NCBI GenBank assembly: GCA_017474765.1
Contig: JAFVGW010000019.1
Span: 62,001 to 126,000 of the forward strand
DNA from: Salinivirgaceae bacterium
GTDB lineage: Bacteria; Bacteroidota; Bacteroidia; Bacteroidales; SZUA-534
DNA length: 64,000 nucleotides
Reading direction: 5' to 3'
Every line of letters begins with the position of its first letter. The stretch's first letter is position 1. Position numbers and translations under genes: made by a program. The notes beneath the pieces were generated by a model. The model saw nothing but the letters and a program-made list of their open reading frames with translations. It made no database searches and had not been told where the DNA came from. Shown here piece after piece: positions 1-7,503 of this stretch.

Positions 1-190
1 TGGTTGCGCACTCAATGTTGATGTCGAGCATATCTTCAACGGCATCTTTCCAGTCGCAGAAGGTGCGGCGCGGTAGCTGGGTTTGAAAGCGCTCGAAGTA
101 GAGCTGCTGTATCTCTTTGAGAGTTATGCTTTTAGCCTCATAGATTGTTCTGATGAGCCAAAAATATTTAGCGTACTGATTGAGTGCCAT
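1..190 (-). CDS. WYL-domain transcriptional regulator, N-terminal part (partial)
   Basis: The reading frame starts at the ATG complementary to 188-190 and runs off the left edge, giving about 63 residues beginning MALNQYAKYFWLIRTI. The phrase PRRTFCDWKDAVEDM followed by NIECA matches, from memory, the N-terminal winged-helix region of Bacteroidota WYL-domain proteins, which bind DNA and sense a ligand through a C-terminal WYL domain. That C-terminal domain is outside the window, so the assignment rests on the N-terminus only. It is divergent from the dihydrouridine synthase gene, with about 210 bases between them. Confidence 0.6.
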   Translation of the reverse strand, partial: MALNQYAKYFWLIRTIYEAKSITLKEIQQLYFERFQTQLPRRTFCDWKDAVEDMLDINIECAT

Positions 191-370
191 TGTCCTCGAG
201 TTTTAAGTTGAAAGTTAATAAGTTATAAGTTAAAATTAGTCAAAAATCAAAAATATCATCGTATGTCTGTTGTTTAAACTGATAATATTAATGTTTGCAG
301 TCCGTTAGTTAAGACAAAGATAAGATTAAAAATCATATTTCGAGAGCGAATTATTTGCAGCAGAACACAT

Positions 371-378
371 TATATTTA
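371..378 (+). promoter_or_regulatory. Bacteroidota -7 box upstream of the dihydrouridine synthase gene
   Basis: TATATTTA differs from the consensus TAnnTTTG only at the last base. It lies 26 bases before the TTG start at 405, so it supports that start over an earlier one. No convincing -33 TTTG is seen. Confidence 0.4.
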
Positions 379-404
379 GCATCGGATTTTTAGATAAAAG
401 CAAA

Positions 405-1376
405 TTGACAAAATTGGCATCAGATTTTTCAAATATTAAGATTTCATTGGCCCCCATGCAGGGATTTTCCGACGTGATTTACCGTTCAGCAATAAACAAA
501 ATTGGCGGCATAGATGTATTTTACGCGCCGTATATCAAAACCGAGAACGAGTCAATCAAACCCAAAAGCCTTGCCGACATTGAGCCGGGTGCGAATGAAG
601 GAATTGTTGTTGTGCCGCAGGTGATGGGCAACAAGCCAGCTGATATTCTGCAAGTTGCCAATGCCGTTAAAGCTCTGGGTTACAATGAGTTGAATTGGAA
701 TTTGGGTTGTCCTTTTCCAATGGTTGCCAAGCGGCGGCTTGGTGCTGGCTTGTTACCTTATCCCGAAATAATTGATGACATTCTTGCCGAAGTTGTGGCG
801 CAGAGCGATGTGTTTCTTTCTGTAAAGATGCGATTGGGATATTTGTCGTCCGACGAAATCTGGCCAGTGCTCGATGTACTTAATAAACATAGAATCAAAG
901 AGATAATTGTTCATCCACGCATTGGAAAACAGATGTACAATGGCTCTGCCGATAAGAGCATTTTGTCTGCAATTGTCGGGAAATCAGCGCATCCTGTGGC
1001 TTATAACGGCGACATTTGCACATCCGAACAAGCCAGCAGCCTCATAGCTGAAAATCCAACCGTAAGCCATTTGATGATAGGGCGCGGACTACTATGCAAT
1101 CCATTCTTAGCCAATCAGATAAAGGGTACTGAGCCAAACAAATTCATCAAGCGAACACAATTGTTGAATTTTGTGGGCGCCATTGCCGAAAAACAACTCG
1201 ATCGCCTTCAGGGAGCTGGTCATTTCCTTCAGAAAATGACCACCTACTGGGAATATTGGTCACAAATGTTTGCCGATGCGCACCGCGCATTTAAAACAAT
1301 AAAAAAATGCCGAACCATTGAGGAATATACTGATAAAGTTCAGGATATGGTACTCGGGTGGGAGCTAACCATATAA
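405..1376 (+). CDS. tRNA-dihydrouridine synthase (Dus family)
   Basis: FMN-dependent enzyme that reduces uridine to dihydrouridine in tRNA D-loops. The protein opens with the family motif LAPMQGFSDVIYR. It then has NWNLGCPFPMVAKRRLGAG, in which the Cys is the expected catalytic acid, followed by SVKMRLGY, IIVHPRIGKQMYNG and the FMN phosphate-binding region YNGDI and MIGRGLLCNP. Length (323 aa) is normal. The start is a TTG at 405; the first in-frame ATG at 456 would cut into the APMQG motif, so I reject it. The flippase-like gene follows 45 bases later, probably co-transcribed. The subfamily (DusA, B or C position specificity) cannot be told from sequence alone. Confidence 0.9.
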   Translation: MTKLASDFSNIKISLAPMQGFSDVIYRSAINKIGGIDVFYAPYIKTENESIKPKSLADIEPGANEGIVVVPQVMGNKPADILQVANAVKALGYNELNWNLGCPFPMVAKRRLGAGLLPYPEIIDDILAEVVAQSDVFLSVKMRLGYLSSDEIWPVLDVLNKHRIKEIIVHPRIGKQMYNGSADKSILSAIVGKSAHPVAYNGDICTSEQASSLIAENPTVSHLMIGRGLLCNPFLANQIKGTEPNKFIKRTQLLNFVGAIAEKQLDRLQGAGHFLQKMTTYWEYWSQMFADAHRAFKTIKKCRTIEEYTDKVQDMVLGWELTI

Positions 1377-1421
1377 TAAAATAAAAGCCAGGCTTTTCAA
1401 CAATATCATTTAAAGCAATAC

Positions 1422-2351
1422 ATGAAGAAACGGTTGTCAGCGGTTTTGAGAATTGTGGTTGCGGCACTTTCGTTGGCGTTCATAGGTTGGAAGGTTTATG
1501 AGCAATTGTGCAGCGGAGAGCCGTTTGCGACTTTCACTCCGAAAATTGCGCCATTGATTGTCGCCGTTCTGCTTATGCCGCTCAATTGGCTGCTCGAAGC
1601 GCGCAAATGGCAGATTCTGACTGCTCATCTTCAGCAACTTACAGTTGCAGAGTCGCTCAAGTCAGTTCTTTCAGGGCTGGCCGTTTCAATGCTTACTCCC
1701 AACCGCGTGGGCGATTTTGCCGGGCGCATCGCGTGGCTCAAGCCTGAAAACCGCACCTCGGGCGCAATGTCGGACTTTGTGGGCGGATATGCGCAGATGA
1801 CAGCAATTGCATTGCTTGGCATAGCGGCTTTTTGCATGCACCCTGTGCTGCCCGATTTTTTAGAATGGTCTGGCAGGCATTATTCCATGACCGCAGCTGT
1901 GCTTATTGTGCTGGCGGTTGCTTTGTGCGGAATTTATTTTTGTGTTGGAATGATAGCGAGGCGTTTCCGATTTAATTGTTGGCCATGGCTGGAGCGTTTT
2001 GTTCAGGCTGCGGGACAGCACACCAAGAGCCAACTCGCCAAAGCAATGTTTTTATCAATATGTCGTTCAGCGGTTTTCATACTTCAGCTTCAACTGATGC
2101 TTCAATCAGTCGAAATCAATTTGTCGGCCATTGACGCGTTCCGTTCAATAGCGCTCATGTATTGTTTTGTGTCGGTTATACCCTCATTTGCTTTAGCAGA
2201 GTGGGGCGTGCGGGGTTCAATGGCGTTGCTTTTTATTGCTCCTTTATGCGGACAGCCAGCGCAGATTGTTGCAGCAACAGTTGCCTTGTGGCTAATAAAT
2301 GTGGCTGTGCCAGCTGCTGTGGGAGCAGTCAGCATGTTGCGCCGAAAATAG
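1422..2351 (+). CDS. Flippase-like membrane protein (LPG synthase TM-domain/UPF0104 family)
   Basis: A 309-aa polytopic membrane protein with about seven hydrophobic segments. The PLNWLLEARKWQIL region near residue 55 and LTPNRVGDFAGR near residue 90 match the lysylphosphatidylglycerol synthase TM / YbhN-like family. Members are integral inner-membrane proteins thought to move or modify lipids; the N-terminal domain of MprF is the best-studied case. There is no C-terminal soluble aminoacyl-transferase domain, so this is the stand-alone type whose substrate is unknown. It lies just downstream of the dihydrouridine synthase and converges with the beta-helix gene. Confidence 0.8.
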   Translation: MKKRLSAVLRIVVAALSLAFIGWKVYEQLCSGEPFATFTPKIAPLIVAVLLMPLNWLLEARKWQILTAHLQQLTVAESLKSVLSGLAVSMLTPNRVGDFAGRIAWLKPENRTSGAMSDFVGGYAQMTAIALLGIAAFCMHPVLPDFLEWSGRHYSMTAAVLIVLAVALCGIYFCVGMIARRFRFNCWPWLERFVQAAGQHTKSQLAKAMFLSICRSAVFILQLQLMLQSVEINLSAIDAFRSIALMYCFVSVIPSFALAEWGVRGSMALLFIAPLCGQPAQIVAATVALWLINVAVPAAVGAVSMLRRK

Positions 2352-2359
2352 GTATGCAT

Positions 2360-2401
2360 AAAAAAGAACATCGCTGCAGAAATGAATCCGCAACGATGTT
2401 C
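2360..2401 (-). terminator. Intrinsic terminator of the beta-helix protein gene
   Basis: On the minus strand an 8-bp stem GAACATCG/CGATGTTC, extended by three pairs after one mismatch, is followed by a run of six T. It sits in the gap between two convergent genes. Confidence 0.65.
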
Positions 2402-2431
2402 AAAAAACAATCTAAATTGTTCTGCTACAAA

Positions 2432-3727
2432 TTATTGTGCGCCATAGCCCTTAACTGCGCCGAACAACTTCATCAGGTTGTCAGAGTAAGGATATTTGTT
2501 GGCGTACATTGAAACCTTCGACTGGATTGAGCCTACTTGGTTCATGCCCATTGCAGAGCGGAACTGGTTGGCTGCCGAGTTCGGGTTGTAGTCGGTAGTC
2601 TCGGTGTAAGAAGCCGAAAGGAATGCCTCAAGATATTTCTGGTCGATAACGCCTTTGAACACTTTGGGGTCAGACAGCGAAACGTTTTTCTCGCAGCTCT
2701 CAATGCCCTTAACATCCTCGAAATCCTCGAATGCCTCATCTTCAACCTTCAGGTATTTAACCGACGGGCTAACGGTGTAGCTGACGTCACCTTTCTTGTT
2801 AAGGAAGAACATGTTCTCGTCGAGAGTAACTTTCTGCTCGCCCGGACGGTTGTTCATGCTGTTGTCGAAGCCCGACATAATGCTCAAACCAATAATGTTG
2901 TGGCTGATGTTGGCGTCAACCTTGCTCAGAGCGCGAACGCCGTAACCCATGTCGCCGAAGTCTTTGGTGCGGCTCCATGTGAAGAGAACGGTGTTGTATT
3001 CGAAGTTCAGGCGGGTGTCGAAAGCCTTTGCGCTGCGGCACGATACGTTGCAAGCCATCATACGGCTGTTGATGAGCAGGTTGTTCTTAATGTTGACAAC
3101 ACCTCTCAGGTGGTTGATGTTGATAGCATAGAACGAGCTGTTCAGAATCAAACAGTTGGTAATGGTGAAAGTACCGGTTGTGTTACCATAGATGGCATAT
3201 TTCTTCAACGATGCGAAAGGATAGTCACCTTTGGTAGGAGGCTCAAGCCAGTAACCAGTCTCGAAACCCTCCGGTTTGCCCTCTCTTGGGTGGTAAGCGT
3301 TAACATCGCTGTGGTCGATAAAGAATCCGTCGAATACGGTTGTGCCTTTGTCATCGGTAAGAGTGAACTCAACAGTACCGTTTTTCGGAGGAGTTGCGTT
3401 CTGCTCCATTTTCGGACGGATGATTGATTGGTTCTTTTTGAAATCGCGGGTTTTGAAGTCGTCAGAGTAGCCACCGTAAAGCTCAACAGCTTTGGTAATT
3501 TCAATGTGACCAACACCGGCAGGACCACCATAAACGCCTGCAGCAACAAGAATCTTGTCGCCGGGAGCGGCTTTCTCAAGAGCGCCGTAGATGGTTTTTA
3601 ATGGAGCCTCCGGGGTTGTTCCTTCATTCTTCTTTGCTCCAGCTGGCGATACATACCAAGTGGTTGCAAACGCAGGCACTCCCATGGCTACTGCCATGCA
3701 CAATGCCATAAAATTTCTCATTTTCAT
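2432..3727 (-). CDS. Secreted right-handed beta-helix protein (DUF1565-like)
   Basis: Exported protein of 431 aa with a signal peptide (cleavage likely after AFA at residue 21-22), then TWYVSPAGAKKNEGTTPEAP. This opening (WYVsp..G.d.n.GT...P) is typical of parallel beta-helix proteins of the DUF1565 / pectate-lyase-fold group. Later segments such as GTFTITNCLILNS, GVVNIKNNLLINSRMM and NISHNIIGLS show the short N-rich turns of stacked coils. No catalytic residue set is recognisable, so binding versus lyase activity is open. It is monocistronic, with its own terminator; a weak -7-like box TACTATTG lies at 3784-3791 on the minus strand. Confidence 0.65.
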   Translation of the reverse strand: MKMRNFMALCMAVAMGVPAFATTWYVSPAGAKKNEGTTPEAPLKTIYGALEKAAPGDKILVAAGVYGGPAGVGHIEITKAVELYGGYSDDFKTRDFKKNQSIIRPKMEQNATPPKNGTVEFTLTDDKGTTVFDGFFIDHSDVNAYHPREGKPEGFETGYWLEPPTKGDYPFASLKKYAIYGNTTGTFTITNCLILNSSFYAININHLRGVVNIKNNLLINSRMMACNVSCRSAKAFDTRLNFEYNTVLFTWSRTKDFGDMGYGVRALSKVDANISHNIIGLSIMSGFDNSMNNRPGEQKVTLDENMFFLNKKGDVSYTVSPSVKYLKVEDEAFEDFEDVKGIESCEKNVSLSDPKVFKGVIDQKYLEAFLSASYTETTDYNPNSAANQFRSAMGMNQVGSIQSKVSMYANKYPYSDNLMKLFGAVKGYGAQ

Positions 3728-4028
3728 TTTTTAAAAAATTTTAAATTAATTAATCGATAATTCCACTTTCGTGAAAAACGTCACAATAGTACGTTTTATA
3801 TGGAATTTTAGCAATAGGTATTTATACCTATATGAATTAAAATGCTGATAACTAAAAAGAAAAAATAACATTTTTATTTTTTCAGACAGATGGTGAACCG
3901 GCTAAACGCTTTTTGTGGCTACGGTTATCAGGCAAAGGTTGGCTGTTTTTTTTGAAGTATACGTTTTCAGTCAGTCTTTGCGTTTCAGTTTATATTTTTA
4001 GTTTGTGTTTGTGTTTTTGCGTTTAAGT

Positions 4029-4036
4029 TATATTTG
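4029..4036 (+). promoter_or_regulatory. -7 promoter box for the DUF4199/glycosyltransferase operon
   Basis: TATATTTG fits TAnnTTTG exactly. It lies 20 bases before the ATG at 4056 and downstream of an in-frame ATG at 4005, which excludes 4005 as the translation start. A TTTG at 4008-4011 could be the -33 element, though the 17-base spacer is short. Confidence 0.6.
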
Positions 4037-4055
4037 CAGTTCAAACACTATAGTG

Positions 4056-4598
4056 ATGTCTGACAAAAACGAAGTCAACTTATTCATTCTGAAGGTTGGG
4101 GCGGTAATCGGGCTGTCGTTTGCGGCCACCATCTTCATTGCTCACCTGCGCGGCATCTGCCACACGCCAGGCGACAATGTATCGTGGCTCAACATCATCA
4201 TCTTCTCGTTTGTGGTGATGCTCTCGGGCCGCCAGTACCGCGAGACCGTCGAAGGCGAAAAGTTCAACTACGGCCGCGCGTTGCTCTACGTCAGCAAACT
4301 CAATGTTATCAGCGCCACGGTGCTTGCCGTGTTCGGATATTTCTACTACACCAGCATCGCACCCGACGACCTTCAAAGCCTTATCGGCCAGATAGAACCC
4401 GTCTTGCGGCAGCAGTGGAGAATGAACGACGAGCAGACGGCGGCAATGATGCAGTTGTACAACGAATCGCTCTCGGGCGGCTCAATGGCCTTTGTGATGT
4501 TCATTATGCAACTCATCGGCGCGGGATTCTTCAGCCTAATTCTGGCCAACATCATCAAAACAAAACCATTACTACAGATTAATAATTTAAATCAATGA
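4056..4598 (+). CDS. DUF4199 family membrane protein
   Basis: 180-aa protein with four predicted membrane segments (near residues 12-32, 44-60, 85-105 and 148-170). The pattern fits DUF4199, a Bacteroidota family with no known activity. The gene overlaps the following glycosyltransferase by four bases (ATGA), so the two are translationally coupled. This DUF4199-GT2 pairing is, from memory, common in the phylum and suggests a helper role in the same envelope glycan step; that role is inference. The start at 4056 is chosen because the promoter box lies upstream of it and downstream of the longer in-frame ATG. Confidence 0.75.
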   Translation: MSDKNEVNLFILKVGAVIGLSFAATIFIAHLRGICHTPGDNVSWLNIIIFSFVVMLSGRQYRETVEGEKFNYGRALLYVSKLNVISATVLAVFGYFYYTSIAPDDLQSLIGQIEPVLRQQWRMNDEQTAAMMQLYNESLSGGSMAFVMFIMQLIGAGFFSLILANIIKTKPLLQINNLNQ

Positions 4599-5542
4599 AT
4601 ATCAGTGTTGTAATACCGCTCTACAACGAGCAGGAATCAATCAGCGAACTTGTGGCTTGGATAGCCAAAGTGATGTACGACAACAATTTCACCTACGAGA
4701 TTATTGTTGTTGACGACGGCAGTACCGACGGCTCGTGGGACGAAATCCATAAACTCACCGAAGAGTACGGCTCAATACGCGCCATTCGGTTCCGCCGCAA
4801 CTACGGCAAATCGGCGGCTCTGTTCTGCGGCTTCCGCGAGGCCGAGGGCGACGTGGTCTTCACAATGGACGCCGACCTGCAGGACAGCCCCGACGAGATT
4901 CCCGCAATGTACAAGATGATTGTCAGCGACGGGTTCGACCTTGTGTCGGGTTGGAAGAAAGAGCGCCACGACCCAATCACCAAAACCATTCCAAGCAAGT
5001 TCTACAACTGGGTGGGCCGCGTCACCACGGGCATTGGCCTGCACGATATGAACTGCGGTCTGAAGGCTTACCGCCGCGACGTGGTGAAGTCAATAGAGGT
5101 TTACGGCGAGATGCACCGCTACATTCCAGTGCTGGCCAAGCAGGCGGGCTTCGGCCGAATAGGCGAGAAGGTGGTCGTTCACCGCGCGCGCAAGTACGGC
5201 AAGACCAAATTCGGCATTGAGCGCTTCATAAACGGCTTTCTCGACCTGATGTCGATACTCTTTATGACCAAATTCGGCAAAAAACCGATGCACCTTTTCG
5301 GCACACTGGGCGTGTTTGTCTTCCTTTTGGGATTCTTTGCCGCCGCCACCGTGGGCGCAATCAAACTCATATCGCTTTCGCGAGGCATTGCCGCGCCGCT
5401 CGTCACAAGCAGCCCCTATTTCTACCTGGCTCTCACCTGTATGATTCTAGGCACGCAACTCTTCCTGACGGGATTTCTGGGCGAACTCGTCTCGCGCAGT
5501 TCAACCGACCGCAACGATTATCAAATAAAAGAAACACTATGA
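4595..5542 (+). CDS. Glycosyltransferase family 2, polyprenyl-phosphate type (DPM1/GtrB-like)
   Basis: 315-aa inner-membrane enzyme. The N-terminal GT-A domain carries SVVIPLYNEQESI, VVDDGSTDGSWDEI and the metal-binding DAD in FTMDADLQDSPDEI. DMNCGLKAYRR and RKYGKTKFGIERF follow, then two C-terminal membrane helices after residue 225. These features define the subfamily that transfers a sugar from a nucleotide donor to undecaprenyl or dolichyl phosphate. The gene is the middle of a three-gene overlapping operon (ATGA overlaps at both ends). Sugar identity cannot be read from the sequence. Confidence 0.88.
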   Translation: MNISVVIPLYNEQESISELVAWIAKVMYDNNFTYEIIVVDDGSTDGSWDEIHKLTEEYGSIRAIRFRRNYGKSAALFCGFREAEGDVVFTMDADLQDSPDEIPAMYKMIVSDGFDLVSGWKKERHDPITKTIPSKFYNWVGRVTTGIGLHDMNCGLKAYRRDVVKSIEVYGEMHRYIPVLAKQAGFGRIGEKVVVHRARKYGKTKFGIERFINGFLDLMSILFMTKFGKKPMHLFGTLGVFVFLLGFFAAATVGAIKLISLSRGIAAPLVTSSPYFYLALTCMILGTQLFLTGFLGELVSRSSTDRNDYQIKETL

Positions 5543-6030
5543 AACGTCTGCTCATTATCAGCCTGTTAGCGATTGCCGCAGGCACGCTTTCGGCTCAAGA
5601 CTCAATTCCAGCCAGCGCCGTCAAAATGCAGAAGCACTGCGGCCTGAACCGTTTTTATGTCGATAGCGCGCGCGTCAGTCTCGACCGCCTGATTGTGGGC
5701 TGCGGCGCCAACGAGCCCGCCGCCGATATGTTCGGCAAGGCGCAGGAGTCGATGTTCTTCGGCAAACTCTTCTGCGTGGTGGGCGGTGTTCTGGTGGCCT
5801 ATCCGCTTGTGAGTATGATTTGGGACGACTCGCCGAACATTCCGATGTCGGTGGCAGGGTGCTGTATGGCCGCCATTTCGATTCCGATTTTTATGAACTA
5901 CAACCGCCAGTCGCGCGAGGCTCTGCGCCTAATGGGTACCGAATATGTTCCGCCAAAAGACGATGCTGATGGCGTGAGCCTGAACATTGGCCTGATGCAG
6001 TCGGGAGTGGGGATTTGCGTGAGGTTTTAG
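5539..6030 (+). CDS. Hypothetical exported or membrane protein
   Basis: Not recognised. The 163-aa product has an N-terminal signal sequence (LLIISLLAIAAGTLSAQ), then a short soluble stretch, and a hydrophobic hairpin around residues 77-118 (LFCVVGGVLVAYPLVSMIW, then VAGCCMAAISIPIF). Its ATG overlaps the stop of the glycosyltransferase gene, so it belongs to the same operon and probably to the same envelope function. Codon use matches the upstream genes, so it is unlikely to be spurious. Confidence 0.65.
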   Translation: MKRLLIISLLAIAAGTLSAQDSIPASAVKMQKHCGLNRFYVDSARVSLDRLIVGCGANEPAADMFGKAQESMFFGKLFCVVGGVLVAYPLVSMIWDDSPNIPMSVAGCCMAAISIPIFMNYNRQSREALRLMGTEYVPPKDDADGVSLNIGLMQSGVGICVRF

Positions 6031-6075
6031 GGTTTCGCACGGGTGAATTAATTTTCTGTTTTTGAGCAAGTTTTC

Positions 6076-6083
6076 TATATTTG
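6076..6083 (+). promoter_or_regulatory. -7 promoter box for the MNT/HEPN locus
   Basis: A perfect TATATTTG lies 22 bases before the ATG at 6106, in the gap after the glycosyltransferase operon. No well-spaced -33 element is visible. Confidence 0.55.
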
Positions 6084-6105
6084 AAAAGTTTTTGCAAAGC
6101 AGGTT

Positions 6106-6387
6106 ATGGGAATTGACGACATTAAACGGAGTATTTTGACTTTCGTCAGCAAATACGTAATCAAGAAGGTTGTGCTGTTCGGCTCGCGTGCAAACGGCAC
6201 AAATTCCGACAAGAGCGACGTTGACCTGATTGTGGAGTTTTTCAACCCCGTCTCGCTCATAACGCTGTCGAAACTCAAACTCGATGTCGAAGGCGCGCTG
6301 AGGCTGGATGTCGATATTATCCACGGCCCGCTCTCGAGCGACGATATGATTGAGGTTGGAAAGGAGGTTGTTCTGTATGCAGCGTAG
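6106..6387 (+). CDS. MNT-type nucleotidyltransferase domain protein (MntA-like antitoxin)
   Basis: 93-aa minimal nucleotidyltransferase. VVLFGSRANGTNSDKSDVDL carries the GSx10DxD signature of DNA polymerase beta-like nucleotidyltransferases, and a third acidic position follows in LDVDIIHGP. In characterised HEPN/MNT pairs the MNT protein is the antitoxin, which AMPylates and silences the HEPN RNase. Here the 3' end overlaps by 11 bases the start of a short remnant of a HEPN gene (6377-6475), so the pair looks decayed and this gene is probably an orphan. Confidence 0.8.
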   Translation: MGIDDIKRSILTFVSKYVIKKVVLFGSRANGTNSDKSDVDLIVEFFNPVSLITLSKLKLDVEGALRLDVDIIHGPLSSDDMIEVGKEVVLYAA

Positions 6388-6475
6388 AGATTTTATTGCC
6401 ATACAGAAAATGATTAGTGAAATGAAGATTGGCATTTCACTGCTTGCCGACACCAGCCTTGAAGCGTTTATATAA
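6377..6475 (+). pseudogene. Truncated HEPN (DUF86) toxin gene remnant
   Basis: An ATG at 6377, inside the end of the MNT gene, opens a 32-codon frame reading MQRRDFIAIQKMISEMKIG and then LLADTSLEAFI before TAA at 6473. That matches the first helix region of DUF86/HEPN proteins, which are normally about 110-120 aa and carry an RxxxxH active site further on. That site is missing here. The sequence after the stop does not resume the family in any frame I could follow. I infer a deletion that removed most of the toxin. Confidence 0.6.
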
Positions 6476-6545
6476 GTGTTAAATAATTCGTGCAGTTCTC
6501 AACTGCACAATTAAGCAACCCCTACTTTAAGATTCAATAATTGAT

Positions 6546-6553
6546 TATATTTG
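6546..6553 (+). promoter_or_regulatory. -7 promoter box for the WG-repeat lipoprotein gene
   Basis: Perfect TATATTTG, 26 bases before the ATG at 6580. It lies inside the longer open frame that begins at 6541, so it argues for the internal start. Confidence 0.6.
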
Positions 6554-6579
6554 ACATTATAATCTTAAAACTATCAATT

Positions 6580-7227
6580 ATGAAACTCAAACTAATGGCG
6601 GCGTTTATTGTCGCAACAATTTTGGCGGGTTGCACGGCACAGACAACCAACAACGACACTTATTATGCTGTAAGAGTGGATGGTAAATGGGGCTATATCG
6701 ACCAAACAGGGCAAATAAAAATTAATCCGCAGTTTGCTGAAGCCTGGAATTTCACAGAAAACGGTTTGGCTGCTGTCAAGCAAGAAGGCAAGTGGGGCTA
6801 TATTGATAAAAGCGGCAAGTTTGTGATTGAACCGCAGTTCGAATTTGCTGTAAGTTTCGCCAAGAATGGGTTGGCACAAGTCAGAGTGAATAATTTAGAC
6901 AAAGCAGGCTATATCGACGAAACGGGCAAATATGTTATAGAACCGCAATTTGACAAGGCTGGCGACTTCAACAATGATGGTTTAGCCGTCGTGGTTTTGG
7001 TTGACAGCGCAGCAGAAAAACAGTTTCCAATACGGAAATATGGTGTTATTGATGAAACTGGAAAATACGTGGTTGAGCCCAAATACCAACTCATTAAATT
7101 CGATGACAAAGGAAATATTTGGTTCCGTTCAAACTTTAAATATGGTATGCTCGACAACAAAGGGAATGTTGTTATTGAGCCACAATTCGACCTTTTTAGA
7201 GACGGCTGGTTTTTCAGTGCAGATTGA
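6580..7227 (+). CDS. WG-repeat lipoprotein
   Basis: 215-aa protein with a lipoprotein signal (LMAAFIVATILAGC, lipid-modified Cys near residue 17). Five WG-type repeats of about 35-45 aa follow: GKWGYIDQTGQIKINPQF, GKWGYIDKSGKFVIEPQF, KAGYIDETGKYVIEPQF, KYGVIDETGKYVVEPKY and FKYGMLDNKGNVVIEPQF. WG repeats form beta-rich modules often found on bacterial surfaces; no enzymatic role is established. The start at 6580 gives a clean lipoprotein signal and sits correctly after the promoter box. It is a single-gene unit in an accessory patch. Confidence 0.8.
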   Translation: MKLKLMAAFIVATILAGCTAQTTNNDTYYAVRVDGKWGYIDQTGQIKINPQFAEAWNFTENGLAAVKQEGKWGYIDKSGKFVIEPQFEFAVSFAKNGLAQVRVNNLDKAGYIDETGKYVIEPQFDKAGDFNNDGLAVVVLVDSAAEKQFPIRKYGVIDETGKYVVEPKYQLIKFDDKGNIWFRSNFKYGMLDNKGNVVIEPQFDLFRDGWFFSAD

Positions 7228-7287
7228 CGGTATCACAATTGTGGTACTCTGTTGTAGTTCAATAATTACTGTCTAATCAACAAAACT

Positions 7288-7372
7288 CGCCCCGAAAAGT
7301 GTAGTGATTTGGCAAAAAGTCGTACCGAAAAGTGTGGCAACTCGTCGAAAAGTCGCCCCGAAAAGTGTAATC
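7288..7372. repeat. Cluster of CCGAAAAGTGT repeats
   Basis: CCGAAAAGTGT occurs at 7292-7302, 7325-7335 and 7358-7368, a spacing of exactly 33 bases. Related AAAAAGTCG and GAAAAGTCG stretches lie between the units. The remaining bases up to gluQ show no gene. The layout resembles the GAAAACTTTT/AAAAGTTTTC repeat cluster in front of the DUF4143 ATPase gene at 20.7 kb, so I suspect a leftover promoter region of a similar lost gene. The regular spacing is seen directly; the link is inference. Confidence 0.55.
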
Positions 7373-7503
7373 AAACGGCATAATATATTGTATTATAGTA
7401 AAATAAATATTTTAAACAGAAATCCTTATATAGCATTTGTAGGCTTCTGTGTTTTCTGTGTAATCTGTGCGAGAATTAATTCAATCCTTCAATCCTTCAA
7501 TCA

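Noticed and set aside
2537..3427. 296-codon plus-strand frame opposite the beta-helix gene
   Set aside because: The minus-strand gene has a signal peptide and family pattern; this frame has neither.
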